In this document: positions 10,063-22,689 of the stretch, one piece after another
How positions within the stretch are numbered: the stretch's first letter is position 1
Layout of the letters: each line of letters starts with the position of its first letter
Assembly (NCBI RefSeq): GCF_047948215.1
Contig: NC_134455.1
Location: 346,937,842-347,001,841, forward strand
DNA length: 64,000 nucleotides
Direction: 5' to 3'
From: Lycorma delicatula
Lineage: Eukaryota > Arthropoda > Insecta > Hemiptera > Fulgoridae
Notes under the pieces: generated by a model
Databases searched by the model: none
Told to the model about the DNA's origin: nothing
What the model saw: only the letters and a program-made list of their open reading frames with translations
Made by a program: the position numbers and the translations under genes

Positions 10063-12815
10063 ACGTCTTCGTGGGGTTTTTAATTTTATCAATTCTTATT
10101 AAATATATAATTACAATATTTTTCAAATATATTCAATTTTTTGTTTTGTTACAAATTTCTAGAATATCTAAATTATTTTTGCCATCTGTAATACTATGCC
10201 TACATTGTAACAAATGGTCGGCCATATTAGACACACCTCTCTTTCTGTTTCTTCTGAGATTGTAATATTCTATAAATATTTTTTTTTTATTCTATTTTAT
10301 TCTAGTTCTATTAGTATTACCAATATAAATTTTATTAAATTCATTATATTTAATTTTATATATTCCTTTTAAATCTTCACCATCATTTTCATTATTATTA
10401 ATCCTAACGTATTTTATTATATGATTATGGTTTATAAGCTTTTTTACATTTATTTTTATCATAAACACTAGTAATCTTCTTTTACTTGACTTATATAGTC
10501 GTATTCTAAGATAAAACTATGAATAATTTCTGTTATTATTTTTTTGAAATTTATATATAAGTATATTGTATACTATTTATTATTTTTATAAATAAAAAAG
10601 ACCTGAACAGACTTACCTGCTTTAAGACTTCAGTTACTATCTTGGCTGAGATTGAACTATCAAATATTTAGTCTGAACGGAAAAATATATACATTATAAT
10701 TAGATATTTAAACTTTAAAATGTATGATTTTTTTTATAGATATTTTAATTATTAGAAAAAAGCTCGTGTGTACTTATGTACGCACATAAGAAGTTATGCT
10801 ACTTTGGCGTGAATAAAAAAATGATTTTTTTACGTATTCAAAAATATTTGAACTGAGTCAAATGATCGGTAGATGACATTAAATACCATGAGTAAAGTAT
10901 GAATAAATAACACTTAAATTAAATAATATTTATTTTATATAATTTAAAAAGTATTGTGTATTCGTTGTCATATAAAACAAAATTCATCGAATTTATTTCG
11001 ATTAGTTTAGTTACATTAATTCTTCGGATGACGATAGAATAGGCACGAGGGTTATGAGCGGCTTATGATATGAAAAATATGATTCAAATAATTTTATTTT
11101 ATAATAGTGTATTTTTTAAAAAGTTTGTTTTTGGTAAATGCAAAATCGAGAATTTATGTGATATGTGCTATTTTCTGTGTCATTAAAAAATATAATTTTA
11201 CTCAAAAAATAATACATAAATATAAGCTCAAATCTATACATACAATTTTCACGAAAAAAAAAATACATACACCGCAATATAAATAAAGTTTTATAAATAT
11301 GAACAAAAATATTCACAGTTTAAAATATCCGTTTTCAGAAATCCGTATATATAAATATATATTTATTACTACTCAATATCTGTTATGTTTCCAACACGTG
11401 CTAATCACATAATTGTATTGAACGACTGACTAAATTAAACACTACACACATGTGCGTGCAAACTGATCCAGTTGGGCCTGCGCAAATCTTCATGGTGTGT
11501 TACATCATCGCGCGCAACTTCCGTAACTTGCTGAAAATACACCCTGAGTTTCTCTTAACGCGCCAAAAGAAGTATAACTATAAAAATAAGAAATCATTTT
11601 AGTATTTAAAAAAATTTTTAAATACCCTTTTTAAGTGTACTTTTCTTTTTAAGTAAACTTTTTTTTTAATTTTGAAATATTTTCTTTTTAAAAAGTTCAA
11701 TTGATTTCGTATTTGTATTGAATGGTTTTATCCTTCTCAGATTGTGTTGTAAATATAAATTTATTTTTCTCAAGAACATTATTAGAATCTTAAATACAGG
11801 TTCAATTATTTATTTATTTTTTTAATTTTTATTGTATACAATTATATATATATCATATACATATTTATATATATATATATTATATACATATTTATATATA
11901 TATATATATAAAAATATTCATAATTATATATATAATAAAAAATTGATAGGAATATATTATATGCAAACCTTTATACATAAAGCTCTTTCTGCAGAACTTT
12001 TCCTTTTCAAAAGAGTTAACATGAAAATCGTCTGTAGTTTAAATGGATTCCACTTCGATAAACTAAATTGTCCTTAAAAAAAGAAAAAAAGGGGTAAAAT
12101 ATATACTTTCAAGAAAGTGAGTTAACAAAGCCGTATGATGCATTTGTAAACAAATAGCTCTCTTTATTTGCTGTTATGTATTCTTATAAGATTCAAAAGG
12201 GAGACAATAAAATGGTTGTAAAAAAATAAAAAAAGAAAACACCGGAGGGACAAAGGGTGATGGAAGTTTTCTCTAGAGGCTATGTCTTATTTCCCTATGG
12301 TAGTTCAATCTTGGATTATTTTTCGCATTGACACATTTGAATCTTGTTATTACTCTCCTCAAAATTTCTTTCTCTCACTATCTTGATATAAATATTCGTT
12401 TTTTTTGTCTTCGGATAAACCAGATGTTTATCATATTTTATCATATTCAATAAAATTTGGCGGTACATTTTACGATTAATTTACGCTTTTAAATTATTTT
12501 TTTTTACGAATGAGGTTATTTCTTATAATAGTTAAATAAGATATTCAGACTGCAGTTCAATAACTTTTTATTGCACCGAATCATTTTCACGTTAAAGATA
12601 AGCAGTAGTAACGTCTGCTATTCGTTATATAGTCAGTCGTAATGTATTTCAATTCTCTCCAATTTGCAGTTAAATTTACATAATAATACTTTTTTAAAGA
12701 ATTCTACTGAAGTAATAATGTCCCGATTTTATATTTAAATAGAATATTATTACATGAATGATAATAATGGTGCACAGTATTATTTATATATGCAGTCAAG
12801 TACGATTCAACCATC

Positions 12816-12859
<44 letters not shown>

Positions 12860-13047
12860 GCCGTTTGGATAATTGTCGGCATGACAATTTTTTAATAATT
12901 TTTATTTTAGTCACCTTGAAACTCGATACATTTAGATTAATGACTTTCCAGAATTAATTTAAAAAAATCAATAAAACGAGACAGAAAAACAAACTTTCTT
13001 AAAACAGAGCTTTAAGACTTCAATTATTGGACTATCAAATTTTTAGA
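10063..13047. other. A/T-rich spacer, microsatellites, one duplicated block
   Basis: No gene is recognised. Bases 11590-11806 are homologous to 13755-13978 (shared TTGAATGGTTTTATC, AATTTATTTTTCTC, AACATTATTA, ACAGGTTCAA). Bases 11400-11570 are less A/T-rich (GCGCGCAACTTCCGTAACTT, AACGCGCCAAAAGAAGTATA) and look like the terminal part of a DNA transposon, but no partner was found here. Bases 11848-11938 and 12818-12856 are TA microsatellites; the second is a clean run of about 19 units. Confidence 0.55.
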
Positions 13048-13723
13048 CTTCGCGTTTCACTTCCTCCAGACACCAAAACCACCGTCGGCTCAAAACTTTA
13101 TATATACATTTATATATATCTATATATTTCACTTTATTATGAGCACTATAACTGGCGTACCTTTTCGCCAGTCACTTTCAAATAATTACTTAAAAATAAC
13201 TCGTCCAAAAATTTCAGTCGTGTTCGTCAAATGGTGGGGGGGGGGGCTTTTTCTAAAAAAACAAAATATCGTTATAATTTTGTTAAGTAAAATATCGAAT
13301 TCCTTTAAAGCTCCTACTATTCTTTGGGTAAGGGTCTAAAACTTATCCAAGTAAATTTTTTTTATATCACCAACCATTTGTCCAGGGGGTGGAGAAAATG
13401 GGGCTTCGAAGACAAAAAAATCATACATTCTTAATAGACACAGTATCGAGTCGGTTTAAAGTGGTCGTTAGTCCTCTAAATATTACCTAAAACTTTGGTC
13501 TGAAACAATTTTTGATATGACCAATCCTTACGGTATGGGATGATCAAAATCTTGGTGGAATTGTATGAAGATGGGGCTTGTCGTATGCTAAACATTTGAA
13601 ACTTTTTTCACGTGCAACCATTGTCGTATCGAGTAAATTTGAAGTTTTTCTTAAGTTTAAGGTGGAAATATTTTTATCCCTATTTAGCACCGGTAAAATC
13701 TACCTCCGCCTTCCGTCGTGCGG
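13048..13723 (+). repeat. F675 repeat, copy 1
   Basis: About 675 bp align along their whole length with 53260-53920, in the same orientation. Shared landmarks are TTCGCGTTTCAC, AAAACCACCGTC, TAACTCGTCC, GTAAAATATCGAATTC, AAGGGTCTAAAA, GGGGGTGGA, TATGACCAA, GGGCTTGTCGTATGCTAAAC and AACCATTGTCGTAT. There is no coding capacity. A run of eleven G (13236-13246) is specific to this copy. It could be a non-autonomous DNA element; the ends are undefined. Confidence 0.75.
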
Positions 13724-16050
13724 ATTTTATTATACATATTTTAATTATTAAAATATAAGAAATCATGGAAGTATTTTTTTTAATTTTAAAAAATTTTTTT
13801 AAATGCTGCAACAGGAATTAAATAAATTGTTTTTTTTTTAATTTGTAAATATTTTATTTTTAAACGGTTTAAATGATTTTATGTTTGTATCGAATGGTTT
13901 TATCTTTCTCAAACAGTTAAAGATATCAATTTATTTTTCTCGAAAACATTATTAAAATTAGAACAGGTTCAAGTTTTACCATGGAAAATCCCCTCTAGTA
14001 ATCAGAATTAAGTATGGTGAATGTGTCCAACAAAACTATAAAAAGTTTAGCCTTTCGATCACTGACTTGGAATTCTACGGTTAAAATTAACCATTCTTTT
14101 AACTTTGTGTAATCTGGGATTCCATGATTTAGTAATAATGATACTAACCACTCGCCTATTTAGTAGTTTTCTTTTATTGATTTAATTAAAGAATAAAGGA
14201 TAAAAATCCTTTTGTAAAGGATTTTAAAGAAGGGACCAAAGGGGGATCATAGACTATACGGAGGCTTAGATTTGAGAAACACGTAGCCTGGCAGTGATCC
14301 TAACCGGCTTGAAGTTTAGATAATTCCGAATGAGCAACTTACAACCAAACCGAAACGGTTAAAACTGCACTTATTTGAGGTTACAGTTAATGCTACTACT
14401 AGTAGCACCACTTTTGATTCTGTAAACTACTATCGACTGTTTGCTTTCAGTTCTATCTGACAATATTTTTTGTCAGCTTTTTACGGGGAGAGCCACCGCA
14501 GAGCTTCAGAATTCGGTAGCGAGCTACTCGGAATTTAGATTTATTGATACCAATTTATTTTAGTATTGTGAGCGTTCCATACACTAGCGTCCATTTTGTT
14601 ATTAGTCTAACCCGTATAGATGAGCACAGGTGTGTTCTCTTACAATACCGCTTACATTAAAGTAATATGACTGTAAAGTTCTCTTAAATTGTACCATAAT
14701 AACTTCTAAAACTTTTTTAACCCTTTTTAAGTAACATTTATAACGATTTAAGCTATTACTATTATTATTATTATAAGCCTTATATTCTATATAAAAGAGC
14801 GTATTAAATAAAGATTTTACATTATAATTAACTATTCAAAACTTAAAATTTTTGTTTCTTTTATCATTTTTTAGATGTTTTAATAATTAAATAATAACAA
14901 ATCGTTAATGTGTTTATTTTTTAATTTTTAAAAGCTCTTTTTTAAAGTCTACATGAAGAATTATATAGTAAAGTCTGGTTTTTAATTTTTAAATGTATTT
15001 TTTTTTAAGTTTAAACGGAACTTTATTGCTTATTCACGCAGTAGAATATACAGATTGCAATTTGTATTATTTTTTTTTACACTTAAGTATTCTCTTTTTG
15101 ATATAAATATTAATAATATACTTTATCGTTGTTTTAGATTTCAAATCTAAATACCTGTTCACTTTTGAACTTCTGAATAAATAATAATACTTGTTTATGT
15201 ATGTAAATGTTAAATTTCAATTAGGTTGTACATTTGTATCTAAATGTTCGCCTACAATTTGCATTCACATATACTTTATTTGTATTAATTTATCATGGAA
15301 CACTAATCGAAAGATTATGCATTGGAAAATTGTATCATAAATATGCGATGAATTCATTCCTTATTCGCACTTATTTCTTGTTAATATTCATTACTTCTTT
15401 TCTTTTTTTTTATTGATGAAAGTTTGATAAGCAACTTCAGAAAGTAACTTTTAGAAAGTAATTTGCATGCCAATCATTTGTTACTACTTCTGACACAAAT
15501 GCTTTCATTTTACATGCTACGAAAAGGTAATCAATTATTCATATCGCTAAAATTATTTCCTACTTGCATTAATTCAGAGATGTTTTTTTTTTTTAAAAAA
15601 AAGAGAAAAGAAAACAAATTGTTTATCAGAGAGTTAAAAATTTATTTTAGCGATTTTAACTAATTTTTACTAAACTATGGCATACAGTGTCCTGTATAAT
15701 ATAAAATATGTTAATAGGGTAACATTTTTTATGTTTGGGTTTTTACAGATCTTGATTTTTCGTGACCCTTCTTCTAAAAACACAATTTTAGCATTAAAAA
15801 AAATTCCGGAAGAATGTATTCATGTATATTGGGTGGTTTTTCATTGATTTTTCCAGACTGAATAGACCGATTTTGATGAAATTTGGCATATTAATTTCAG
15901 TATGAGACATTGATGCCATTTAATATTGGTCTTAATTGATCAAGAGAACAAGGAAATAAGGACCTTGGTTCCGTGTAACAATACTTTATTCAAATAGTAA
16001 GTGATATTTTCTTATAATTTAATGTATTTTACCTAAGTGGTTGATACTAT
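13724..16050. other. spacer with an unexplained island
   Basis: After the duplicated block 13755-13978 the sequence at about 14220-14640 is less A/T-rich (GGGAGAGCCACCGCAGAGC, GCGAGCTACTCGG) and matches nothing else in the window. Bases 15820-15980 contain ACCGATTTTGATGAAATTTG, a phrase that recurs loosely at 9719, 9842 and 20897. No gene or RNA is recognised. Confidence 0.5.
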
Positions 16051-16054
16051 CTAT

Positions 16055-17355
16055 AAAGTGGGCAGAAAGTCCCGTTACCCTAGTTATGACATTATTAGAA
16101 TGCGTACAGCTTACCTTCTGTGGATCTAAAACGTCTGTGTTGGTTCCATAATGTTCAAACCACAGCTGTGTGCGGCTTCATTTTCGGTTGTTCATACCCA
16201 ACAGCACATCAGGTGATCATCACAAATGCTGATCGAATAGCGTATTGAAGCTGCTCGTTTTTGAGGTATCTACGTTTTCGGATCTCGTCTTTTACAAAAC
16301 CCCTAGAGTGCATTGTCGGGTGCGTTGAAGTCAGGACTTTGCTGGCCAAGGCGATAGAGCCAGTAACTCTTCTGACCAGCGTCCGAACCAGTGATTCGGA
16401 AAAATGTCTTTGAGGCGTCTACGAATATTCAGAGAAAAATGCGCTGGAGTCTTATAGTCTTTCCGAAACGCCATGATGTCAACAATTCCTTTTGCCAATA
16501 ATTCTGGAAGCAACCATTCCTCGATCGTTCTCAGACAACTGTATTGATTAACTGCGCCATCGAAAAAGTAAGGACCAAGGAGATTTTCTTCAGCTCTCAT
16601 CCCAGCCAAAATCATAACATGAGGCGGATTGTGCTTCCATTTCATTAGAAAAATGAGGATTGTCTTTCGTCCAGGAAAAACATTTCCGTTACTAGAGCTT
16701 CGATAAATCGCATACAAGTCTGAGAACATGATGTTCTTTTTTTCATTTGCTCTCGGAAAGCGTTCAATTAATTTGACTTACATAAACACGTCGATCAAGG
16801 TCATAGTTACTCGACTCGTTAACTGTGACTAGGAGAAAAGATTTAACTTTCAAATCCTTCCGCATATGGTTTGTCATTGTCGATCTTGGAATGCCTTAAT
16901 ATTTGTGCGTTGATTTCCTCGGCATTCGTTGAATCAGTGTCTCCACAGCAGTACACATTTCAGCTCGAATACTCAGCCTCCCACTGTGTGGCGCATCAAG
17001 AACACTTTGTGTTGCTAAAGCCTCTTCTCCAACGTCAGCAACGTTTGTAACGCTTTCCCAAAACGCAAAAAGAAATCATTCGTAATGTTTTTCAATATTT
17101 TACCAGCGTGTGGACTCACAGGCAACCTAACACACGCTCTTCGACAGCGAACGCACTCGTATTGGCCATCGTTCCGCATTCGACTAAAAATGAGGTCATC
17201 TCACCACGAATGTACACACCTGACGATCTCCACCACAACTTATCCTCCCCACCTTTACCATCAGCAGTAACCGATACCAGCAGTGAGAACTGTTAGCAGC
17301 AGAATCCGATTAAGCTGGCTTTATTATAGTACAAAGGACTTCCCGCTCTTCCGGT
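16055..17355 (-). mobile_element. Tc1/mariner-superfamily element T1 (pseudogene)
   Basis: A 1.3-kb element with a transposase relic on the minus strand. The best open part (16331-16729, 132 codons) contains AIYRSSSNGNVF, HVMILAGM, LLGPYFFDGAVNQYS, LPELLAKGIVD and FSLNIRRRLKDIFPNHW, which is the DDE catalytic core of an insect Tc1-like family. The catalytic QQDGAPAHF block is degraded to a form lacking that Asp. N-terminal DNA-binding sequence is traceable to about 17300 in broken frames (MTNHMRKDLKVKSF near 16870). Imperfect end repeats with (G)AAGTCC lie at about 16056-16080 and 17330-17355. Confidence 0.75.
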
Positions 17356-17407
17356 ATTGTATTCAAACCTCTTCTTCTGTATTCAAATTCACATTCTTTT
17401 ACTAATT

Positions 17408-18893
17408 ACAATAGAACATCGATTATCCGGATAGATCTTTGCATGCTCAAACCCGGATAATAAGAAAATTAAAAAAGTTACAGTAATACGTTACCAAAAT
17501 ATCCAATGAATAGAAATTTGCTAATAAAATAAGCAGAATTTATAAAAATTATCTGAAAGAAATAATAATTTACGACGGCACGATTTCATAAAAAATGTAA
17601 TTTAAAAAATTTATTAGAGAAAACCAAGCTGAAATTGAGTTCCTGCATAAAATTAAAAAAAAATTCTTAAAAATTACGCTAAGTTTCATAGATTAAAATT
17701 TAGCGACAATCACTAAACCAAAATATACCTCTAGAAACACTATTCCTTTCTTAGAAATATCTTATGTAGACACCACATGATTTCCTTGTACGCCTATTAA
17801 ATTACATATACACATTTTTAAAAGTAAATAAAATTTTATTTCACTAATAACTTCTGATTTTTTCTTTTTTTTTATTGTTGTAATTGAATTATTATTTATT
17901 ATATAACTTATTTTACAATCAGTGGTTAATAATTATTAATAAATCAATATATTTAAATTAAAAAAAAAAGAAGGAAATGAAGTCGAATTCGAACTGATGT
18001 GCCTTTCCCTTGTAAAATCCAAATATTTCAATAATTAAACTTTTATTTGGCTATAACTCTGCAACCGGTGAAAGTAAGTATCACTTATGATATATCATTA
18101 AAAAACTGTTAATGAGAGCTTATTTATGCAGTTAAAAAAAAGTCTAAAATCCAATTTTATTTGGATTTTGTGCTTATTTTGAGACTTTTCGTCCAATCGT
18201 TTGCAATCAAAAGGGAAGTGCACAACTATATATTACAACAGTCTAAATCCAAATTTCAACATCCTACGGCTAATCGTTTTTGAGTTATGCGAGATACGTA
18301 CATAAGTACGTCACGCCGAAACTAGTCAAAATGGATTCAGGGATGGTCAAAAAGGATATTTCCGTTGAAATCAGAAAACCGAAATTTTTCGCAATGACAA
18401 TACTTCCTATACTTCTTACAAAGAAGTAAAAAATCTGTAATGTGCATTTGCTTTAATGTTGATTTTCATTTTTGAGCCGCAAGATCACGTAATTTTTTGA
18501 ACAAGGAATCTGTATAGAACCGCATTCTTTTTATCGCTCCAATCCGTCCATAGCACAGACAAACATTCATGAATGTTTTCATCTGACAGCCTTGGATATA
18601 AGTTACAGGTTCGATTAATTAATGTGTTTCCTTCAATATTATCAGAAGTTAAGTAACTGCTTACGTGCCTAAATTTGCGTAAGTTTTGTGCTATACGGAA
18701 TTACAAAAAAAAGTGAATTAAAATAAAGGTTCGATAAAAATATATTTTCTTTAAAATACCCTTTAAGCAAAGCTTTACGTGAATATTATTTTAGATCTTT
18801 TAAATAGTTTTATTTTTTTCATTTACCCTAGTACGGATATAAGAGGTAAAAATAGCTGGACATCCGAAAAACGGCGTTTGTATAATCAACGTC
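17408..18893 (+). mobile_element. pogo-like element P1, interrupted by F650
   Basis: The left end reads CA-ATAGAACATCGATTATCCGG, close to the CAGTGGAACCTCGATTATCCG start known for pogo/Tigger-type elements. The right end, with GGACATCCGAAAAACGGCG, matches the right ends of P2 and P3. Internal blocks at 18430-18660 match 23470-23720 in P2 (GCAAGATCAC, GACAAACATT, ATCTGT). No transposase was recognised in any copy. The F650 copy at 17760-18426 sits inside it in reverse orientation. Confidence 0.6.
17760..18426 (-). repeat. F650 repeat, copy 2
   Basis: Reverse-oriented copy. TTCCTTGTAC (17782-17791) is the inverse of the family's right-hand GTACAAGGAA, and CTTACAAAGAAG near 18414-18425 is a degraded left terminus. 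The body shows the landmarks ATAGGCG, TTTATTTCACTAATAACTTC and CGTTTTTGAGTTATGCGAGA in reverse order. It interrupts P1 and is therefore younger. Confidence 0.75.
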
Positions 18894-18989
18894 CCATTTT
18901 AGAATGATTCCATTACATTAGTGCGTCACTTCAGTTATGTATTTATTCGATTTCATTCACGAATCCGGGATAAAAGCGTAATTTTTTTC

Positions 18990-19260
18990 CTCGTCAGTTA
19001 TAGCGTCCCATCAGGCGCATTTCTGCTAAACCGAAAGGCACTAGCACCGAAAGCTCTTTACTGGACAGACTGAAGGTGAATTGTGCCGGGAGAAATGTGC
19101 AAATATATTGCTAGTCTCCCAAGGTTAGCCCAAGTAACGGTTTTTCAGTTTGATCTATAAGGATCGGACGCAATTCACAGTTCCGTTTATAGCCAAAACC
19201 AATGTATAACCGATATTTAACAAACAAATACTCTCCCGATAGTTAGAAAGACCCAGCAAT
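18990..19260 (-). repeat. LINE 5' region, family L2, copy 1
   Basis: The reverse complement matches 48180-48335 and 62810-62960. Shared words are TTACTTGGGCTAACTTTGG-like, TTTCGGT(C/T)TAGCAGGAATGCG-like and GCGCCTGATGGGA. The copies in the other two places carry more upstream sequence. Higher G+C than the surroundings and the absence of coding fit a retrotransposon 5' UTR. Confidence 0.5.
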
Positions 19261-20160
19261 ATGGGACTGCAATCCAGGTTCTGAAATTAATAGAGGGATG
19301 TGTATCCCCTGCTACTCCTGCGTTTCGTTCCAGTTTTTTTTGATTATCTCAGACTGGATTAACTAATCTTTATAAACTTTTGTACGGTGATTTCTAATTA
19401 AGTAAAATTGATTCCATTTAATTTTAAAACAAGGAATTGGGAAGCATGGTCACGATGCATCCCATATCTCAAAATTCCACTTTTAAAGAGTGGAATAATT
19501 TTTTTTCTTAATTTATTATTTGCATAACATATTTTAATATTTCACTTAATTTTCCGTCTAAGTAGTAATCTATCGAAGGCAAAGCCTCCGATAGCCAAAG
19601 TGTCATAAGTTTTCCGTTTTTTTTTATTGTACTAATTTCTTAATTTCAAGTAACTAAAATTGTTTGATTATTTTTTTTTTAAATCTATAATTTAATTTAT
19701 TTTTATGTTTCAGTTATTTAATTTAGATAAATGTATTAAGGTGATAAAGTGTAACATATTTTTCATTTGAATCTTTTTCAGGTAACCAAATGGAAAACAT
19801 CGTTTTGATTATCAAAAGGTAATTTTTGTCAACTGTATATTTAATAAATTAGATCATTTTAAATATATACCTTTATCCACCAACAGAAATATTACTCGTG
19901 AAAGTTTAAAATTACGTTTAATTGGAATGGATTGCTGGATCGTGGATTAGTTTCTGGCCAACCTCTGACCAGAAGCCAATCAATCGTTAGTGTCCTATCG
20001 TAGTACACTATCCCACAACACGATTTCAGAAAATACCCAGGTAGAACTACTGCGCATCTATATGTTTTCGCTAGAGAAACAATGACGAGTAATTTAAAAT
20101 TAAAATATAACATATTGGATTGATTATTCCGATCTTTCTCTCTCACTGTGTCTGCCTGTC
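19261..20160. other. spacer
   Basis: No gene is recognised. A near-perfect hairpin CTATCGAAGGC-AAA-GCCTCCGATAG lies at 19571-19595 with one mismatch. The rest is A/T-rich. Confidence 0.55.
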
Positions 20161-20178
20161 TCGCTCTCTCTCTCTCTA

Positions 20179-20220
<42 letters not shown>
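20158..20220. repeat. compound TC/TA microsatellite
   Basis: A TC run passes into a long TA run that directly abuts the start of F900 copy 1. Confidence 0.95.
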
Positions 20221-20224
<4 letters not shown>

Positions 20225-21145
20225 CTGAAAACACAATTGTAGGACTTTCCCGTCACACGGCGAAGCCGCGTCCCGAAAAAATCCAACAAGTGTGGGTTAT
20301 TTTAATGCACGGCTTACACAACTTAATTTAAAATATGTATCCCTTATTTAAATGTAATATTTTTTTCGTTTTTTAATTCAATCATTCTAACTAAAGATCG
20401 CGTGCATACCGTATGTAATTCTCGCGGGTGTGGCGGTACTAGCGACGACGATCGGCACTAACTAAACTAATTTAATTTCACAACTTACATAGAACAAATC
20501 TCACTTAACCGCTCGGCAGACTGATTTAGTTGCGAGGCTTAACGCATCAGGTACCGAGTCTACCGGACCATCGAGTTCGAGACCCGGCCAGACCGAGTTA
20601 CTTTTTTACACTTTAAATATTATTCATTTATTTAATTCTACCGCTCACCTGTAACGCCACAACAAAGCAGACGACTGCAACAGCATTTTTTGGTGTTTGA
20701 GATGCGATTTTGCAAAATGTTTTTGGCAAATTTTGCTATCGTTTAATTGTTAAAAAATACGTCTAAAAAACGTTTGACCTTAATTAGACGAAATCTCGAG
20801 ATATTGAGGGTGACCTTGTTCTACAGCCTCACCCCCTTCATCTTTTAAGTTGAAAATTTAATGGCATCCATGTCCCATATATAGACTTACTCTGACCGAT
20901 TTTGATCATAATCGGTTCAGTAGTTCTGGAAATATAAGGTATTTATAGACCAACACGGAACACACATATATACGAATATTAACATACAGAAAATTTCCAT
21001 CCGGTTTTTTGGGTTGCTTAGGTGTCACAACATCAAGATCCGATGAAAACTGCATGTACTCAAATAAGACTGATTGCAATACTTTCGCTTCTAGAACTAT
21101 TGCTCTGCCATAGCGCTTAACGGGACTGTAATGTATAACATATAC
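20221..21145 (+). repeat. F900 repeat, copy 1 (uninterrupted)
   Basis: About 920 bp. It begins AAAGCTGAAAACACAATTGT and carries GATGCACGG-like, CGGGTGTGGCGGTACTAGCG and TCGAGTTCGAGACCCGG, which resembles a tRNA B box. It later contains GAGGGTGACCTTGTTCTACAG and CATCCGGTTTTTTGGGT. Copy 2 (56917-58155) has the same order but holds a SINE-B at the site equivalent to 20666-20685, so this copy is the empty site. Copy 3 (61014-61217) is truncated. No reading frame was recognised. It may be a large non-autonomous element. Confidence 0.7.
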
Positions 21146-21194
21146 ACATATATAGAGAGTATATAGCGGATGGCTTGAAAGGTTACACCGTCCT

Positions 21195-21360
21195 GTAACT
21201 TTTTTTTTTATACTTGAGATAACTGGATGCTATTTGAGGCATTCTTGCTTCTAGCAAAGGGCTGTTTCAATGAACGTATATTTTAATCGTGTAAATGGGG
21301 GGAGCAACTCAAAAATTTTAAATGAGACCAATGGTCATTTGGTATATCATTTTAAAGATC
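21195..21360 (+). repeat. repeat F7, plus-strand copy
   Basis: This matches the reverse complement of 22735-22935. Shared words are GAGATAACTGGATGC, GCATTCTT, GGGGAGCAACTCAAAAAT and AAATGAGAC. No coding was recognised. Confidence 0.6.
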
Positions 21361-21446
21361 GATGAGACAAGAAAAATGATCCAATTAAAATTAAATTCGA
21401 TCGCTCAATTCAAAATGATGGCCAAAAATGTGTTAGTTTCATACAG

Positions 21447-21707
21447 TTTTTTTTCTGTTTAGCCTCCAGAACCACGGTAAATTATTACTTCAGAGGATAA
21501 ATGAGAATAATGTGTATAAAAGTAAACGAAGTCTTGTACAGTATCAGGTCCATTCTTGAGATGTCTGGTTAATTGAAATCCAACTTCCAAAGAACACCGG
21601 TATCCACAGTCTAGTATTCAAATCCTTTTAAAGGTGCCAGAACTCTCCATTTCGATATCAGCTGATTTTCTATGACCCGTTCATCAACAGAACAACCTGG
21701 TGGGTTT
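21447..21707 (-). repeat. SINE-B copy 1
   Basis: tRNA-derived SINE in reverse orientation. Read on the minus strand it starts AAACCCACCAGGTTG, contains the family palindrome region (ATATCAGCTGATTT, with substitutions), CTGTGGATACCGGTGTTCTT and the tail TTACTTCAGAGG in reverse. GTTTCA on both flanks is a possible short target duplication. Confidence 0.8.
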
Positions 21708-21807
21708 GTTTCAGATATCTAGAACTACGGTTGTATGCTCCCCTGCAATTTTTTTCTTAGTTGAAATATCCTGATTATCTCTTTGGAAATTTTATCCGAT
21801 TAGAGAG

Positions 21808-22500
21808 ATATGAAGTAAAGGAAGTATTGTGATCGTGAATAATTTTGGTTTACAGATTTCAACGAATATATTTATTTTTACCATCCCTCAATCCGTTTGA
21901 CTAGTTTCGGCGTGACGTCTGTACTTATCTGTATTTATCTCGCATAACTCAAAAACGATTAGCTGTATGATGTTGCAACTTTGGATTGTTGTAAGATCTA
22001 GTTAGGCATCTCCCTTTTTGATTGGAATCGACTGGACGAAAAGTATCCAAAAAAGCCCAAAATCCAAAAAATTGGAGTTTGGACTTTTTTTTAACAGCAG
22101 TAATAATCCCTCATTGAGAGCTTTTCAACGATATATCATAAGTGGTACTTATTTTCATTGGTTGTAGAGTTATAGCAATATAAAAGTTTAATTATTGAAA
22201 TATTTGGATCTTACAAGGGGAAAGCACATCGATTCAAATCCGATTTAAACTCCATTTTTTTAATTTAAATATATTGTTTTATTAATATTTTGATTGAATT
22301 ATTAACCTTTGATTGTAAAAATTTTACAGTAAATAATTAGTCAATAATAACAATAAAAAAAAGAAAAATTATCAGAAGTTATTAATGAAATAAAATTTTA
22401 TGTGCTTTTCATTAAAAAAAAAAAAATGTGTATATGTAATTTAATAGGCGTACAAGAAAGTCATGTGGTGTCGATATCAGATGATTTAATTAAACATACA
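21808..22500 (+). repeat. F650 repeat, copy 3
   Basis: The left terminus is lost (starts at GAAGTAAAGGAAGTATTG). The right end has GTACAAGAAA at 22450-22459. Internal landmarks TTTCGGCGTGACGTCTGTAC, AAGTGGTACTTATTTTCATT and TTACAAGGGGAA are intact. Confidence 0.75.
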
Positions 22501-22689
22501 ATCTTGAAGAATTTTTATTTAATTTAAGTAAAAATAGTTTGCAATTTTATTAATTTTTCACGAGTTCCTAATCTTTTATTTATTTATTTATCTTTTATTT
22601 AAAAGAAAAGTCCAATAATCTTATGAAATAAAAATACCGCCTAATAAGATTATTTAATTTAAAAATATGATATTGTTCACCTCATATTA

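Noticed and set aside
11832..12077. 81-codon frame rich in Tyr and Ile
   Set aside because: It is a translation of a TA/TATAC microsatellite.
12754..12957. 67-codon frame
   Set aside because: It reads through a (TA)n run and has no family resemblance.
19892..20236. 114-codon frame on the minus strand
   Set aside because: Its N-terminus is translated TA and TC microsatellite and the rest matches no family.
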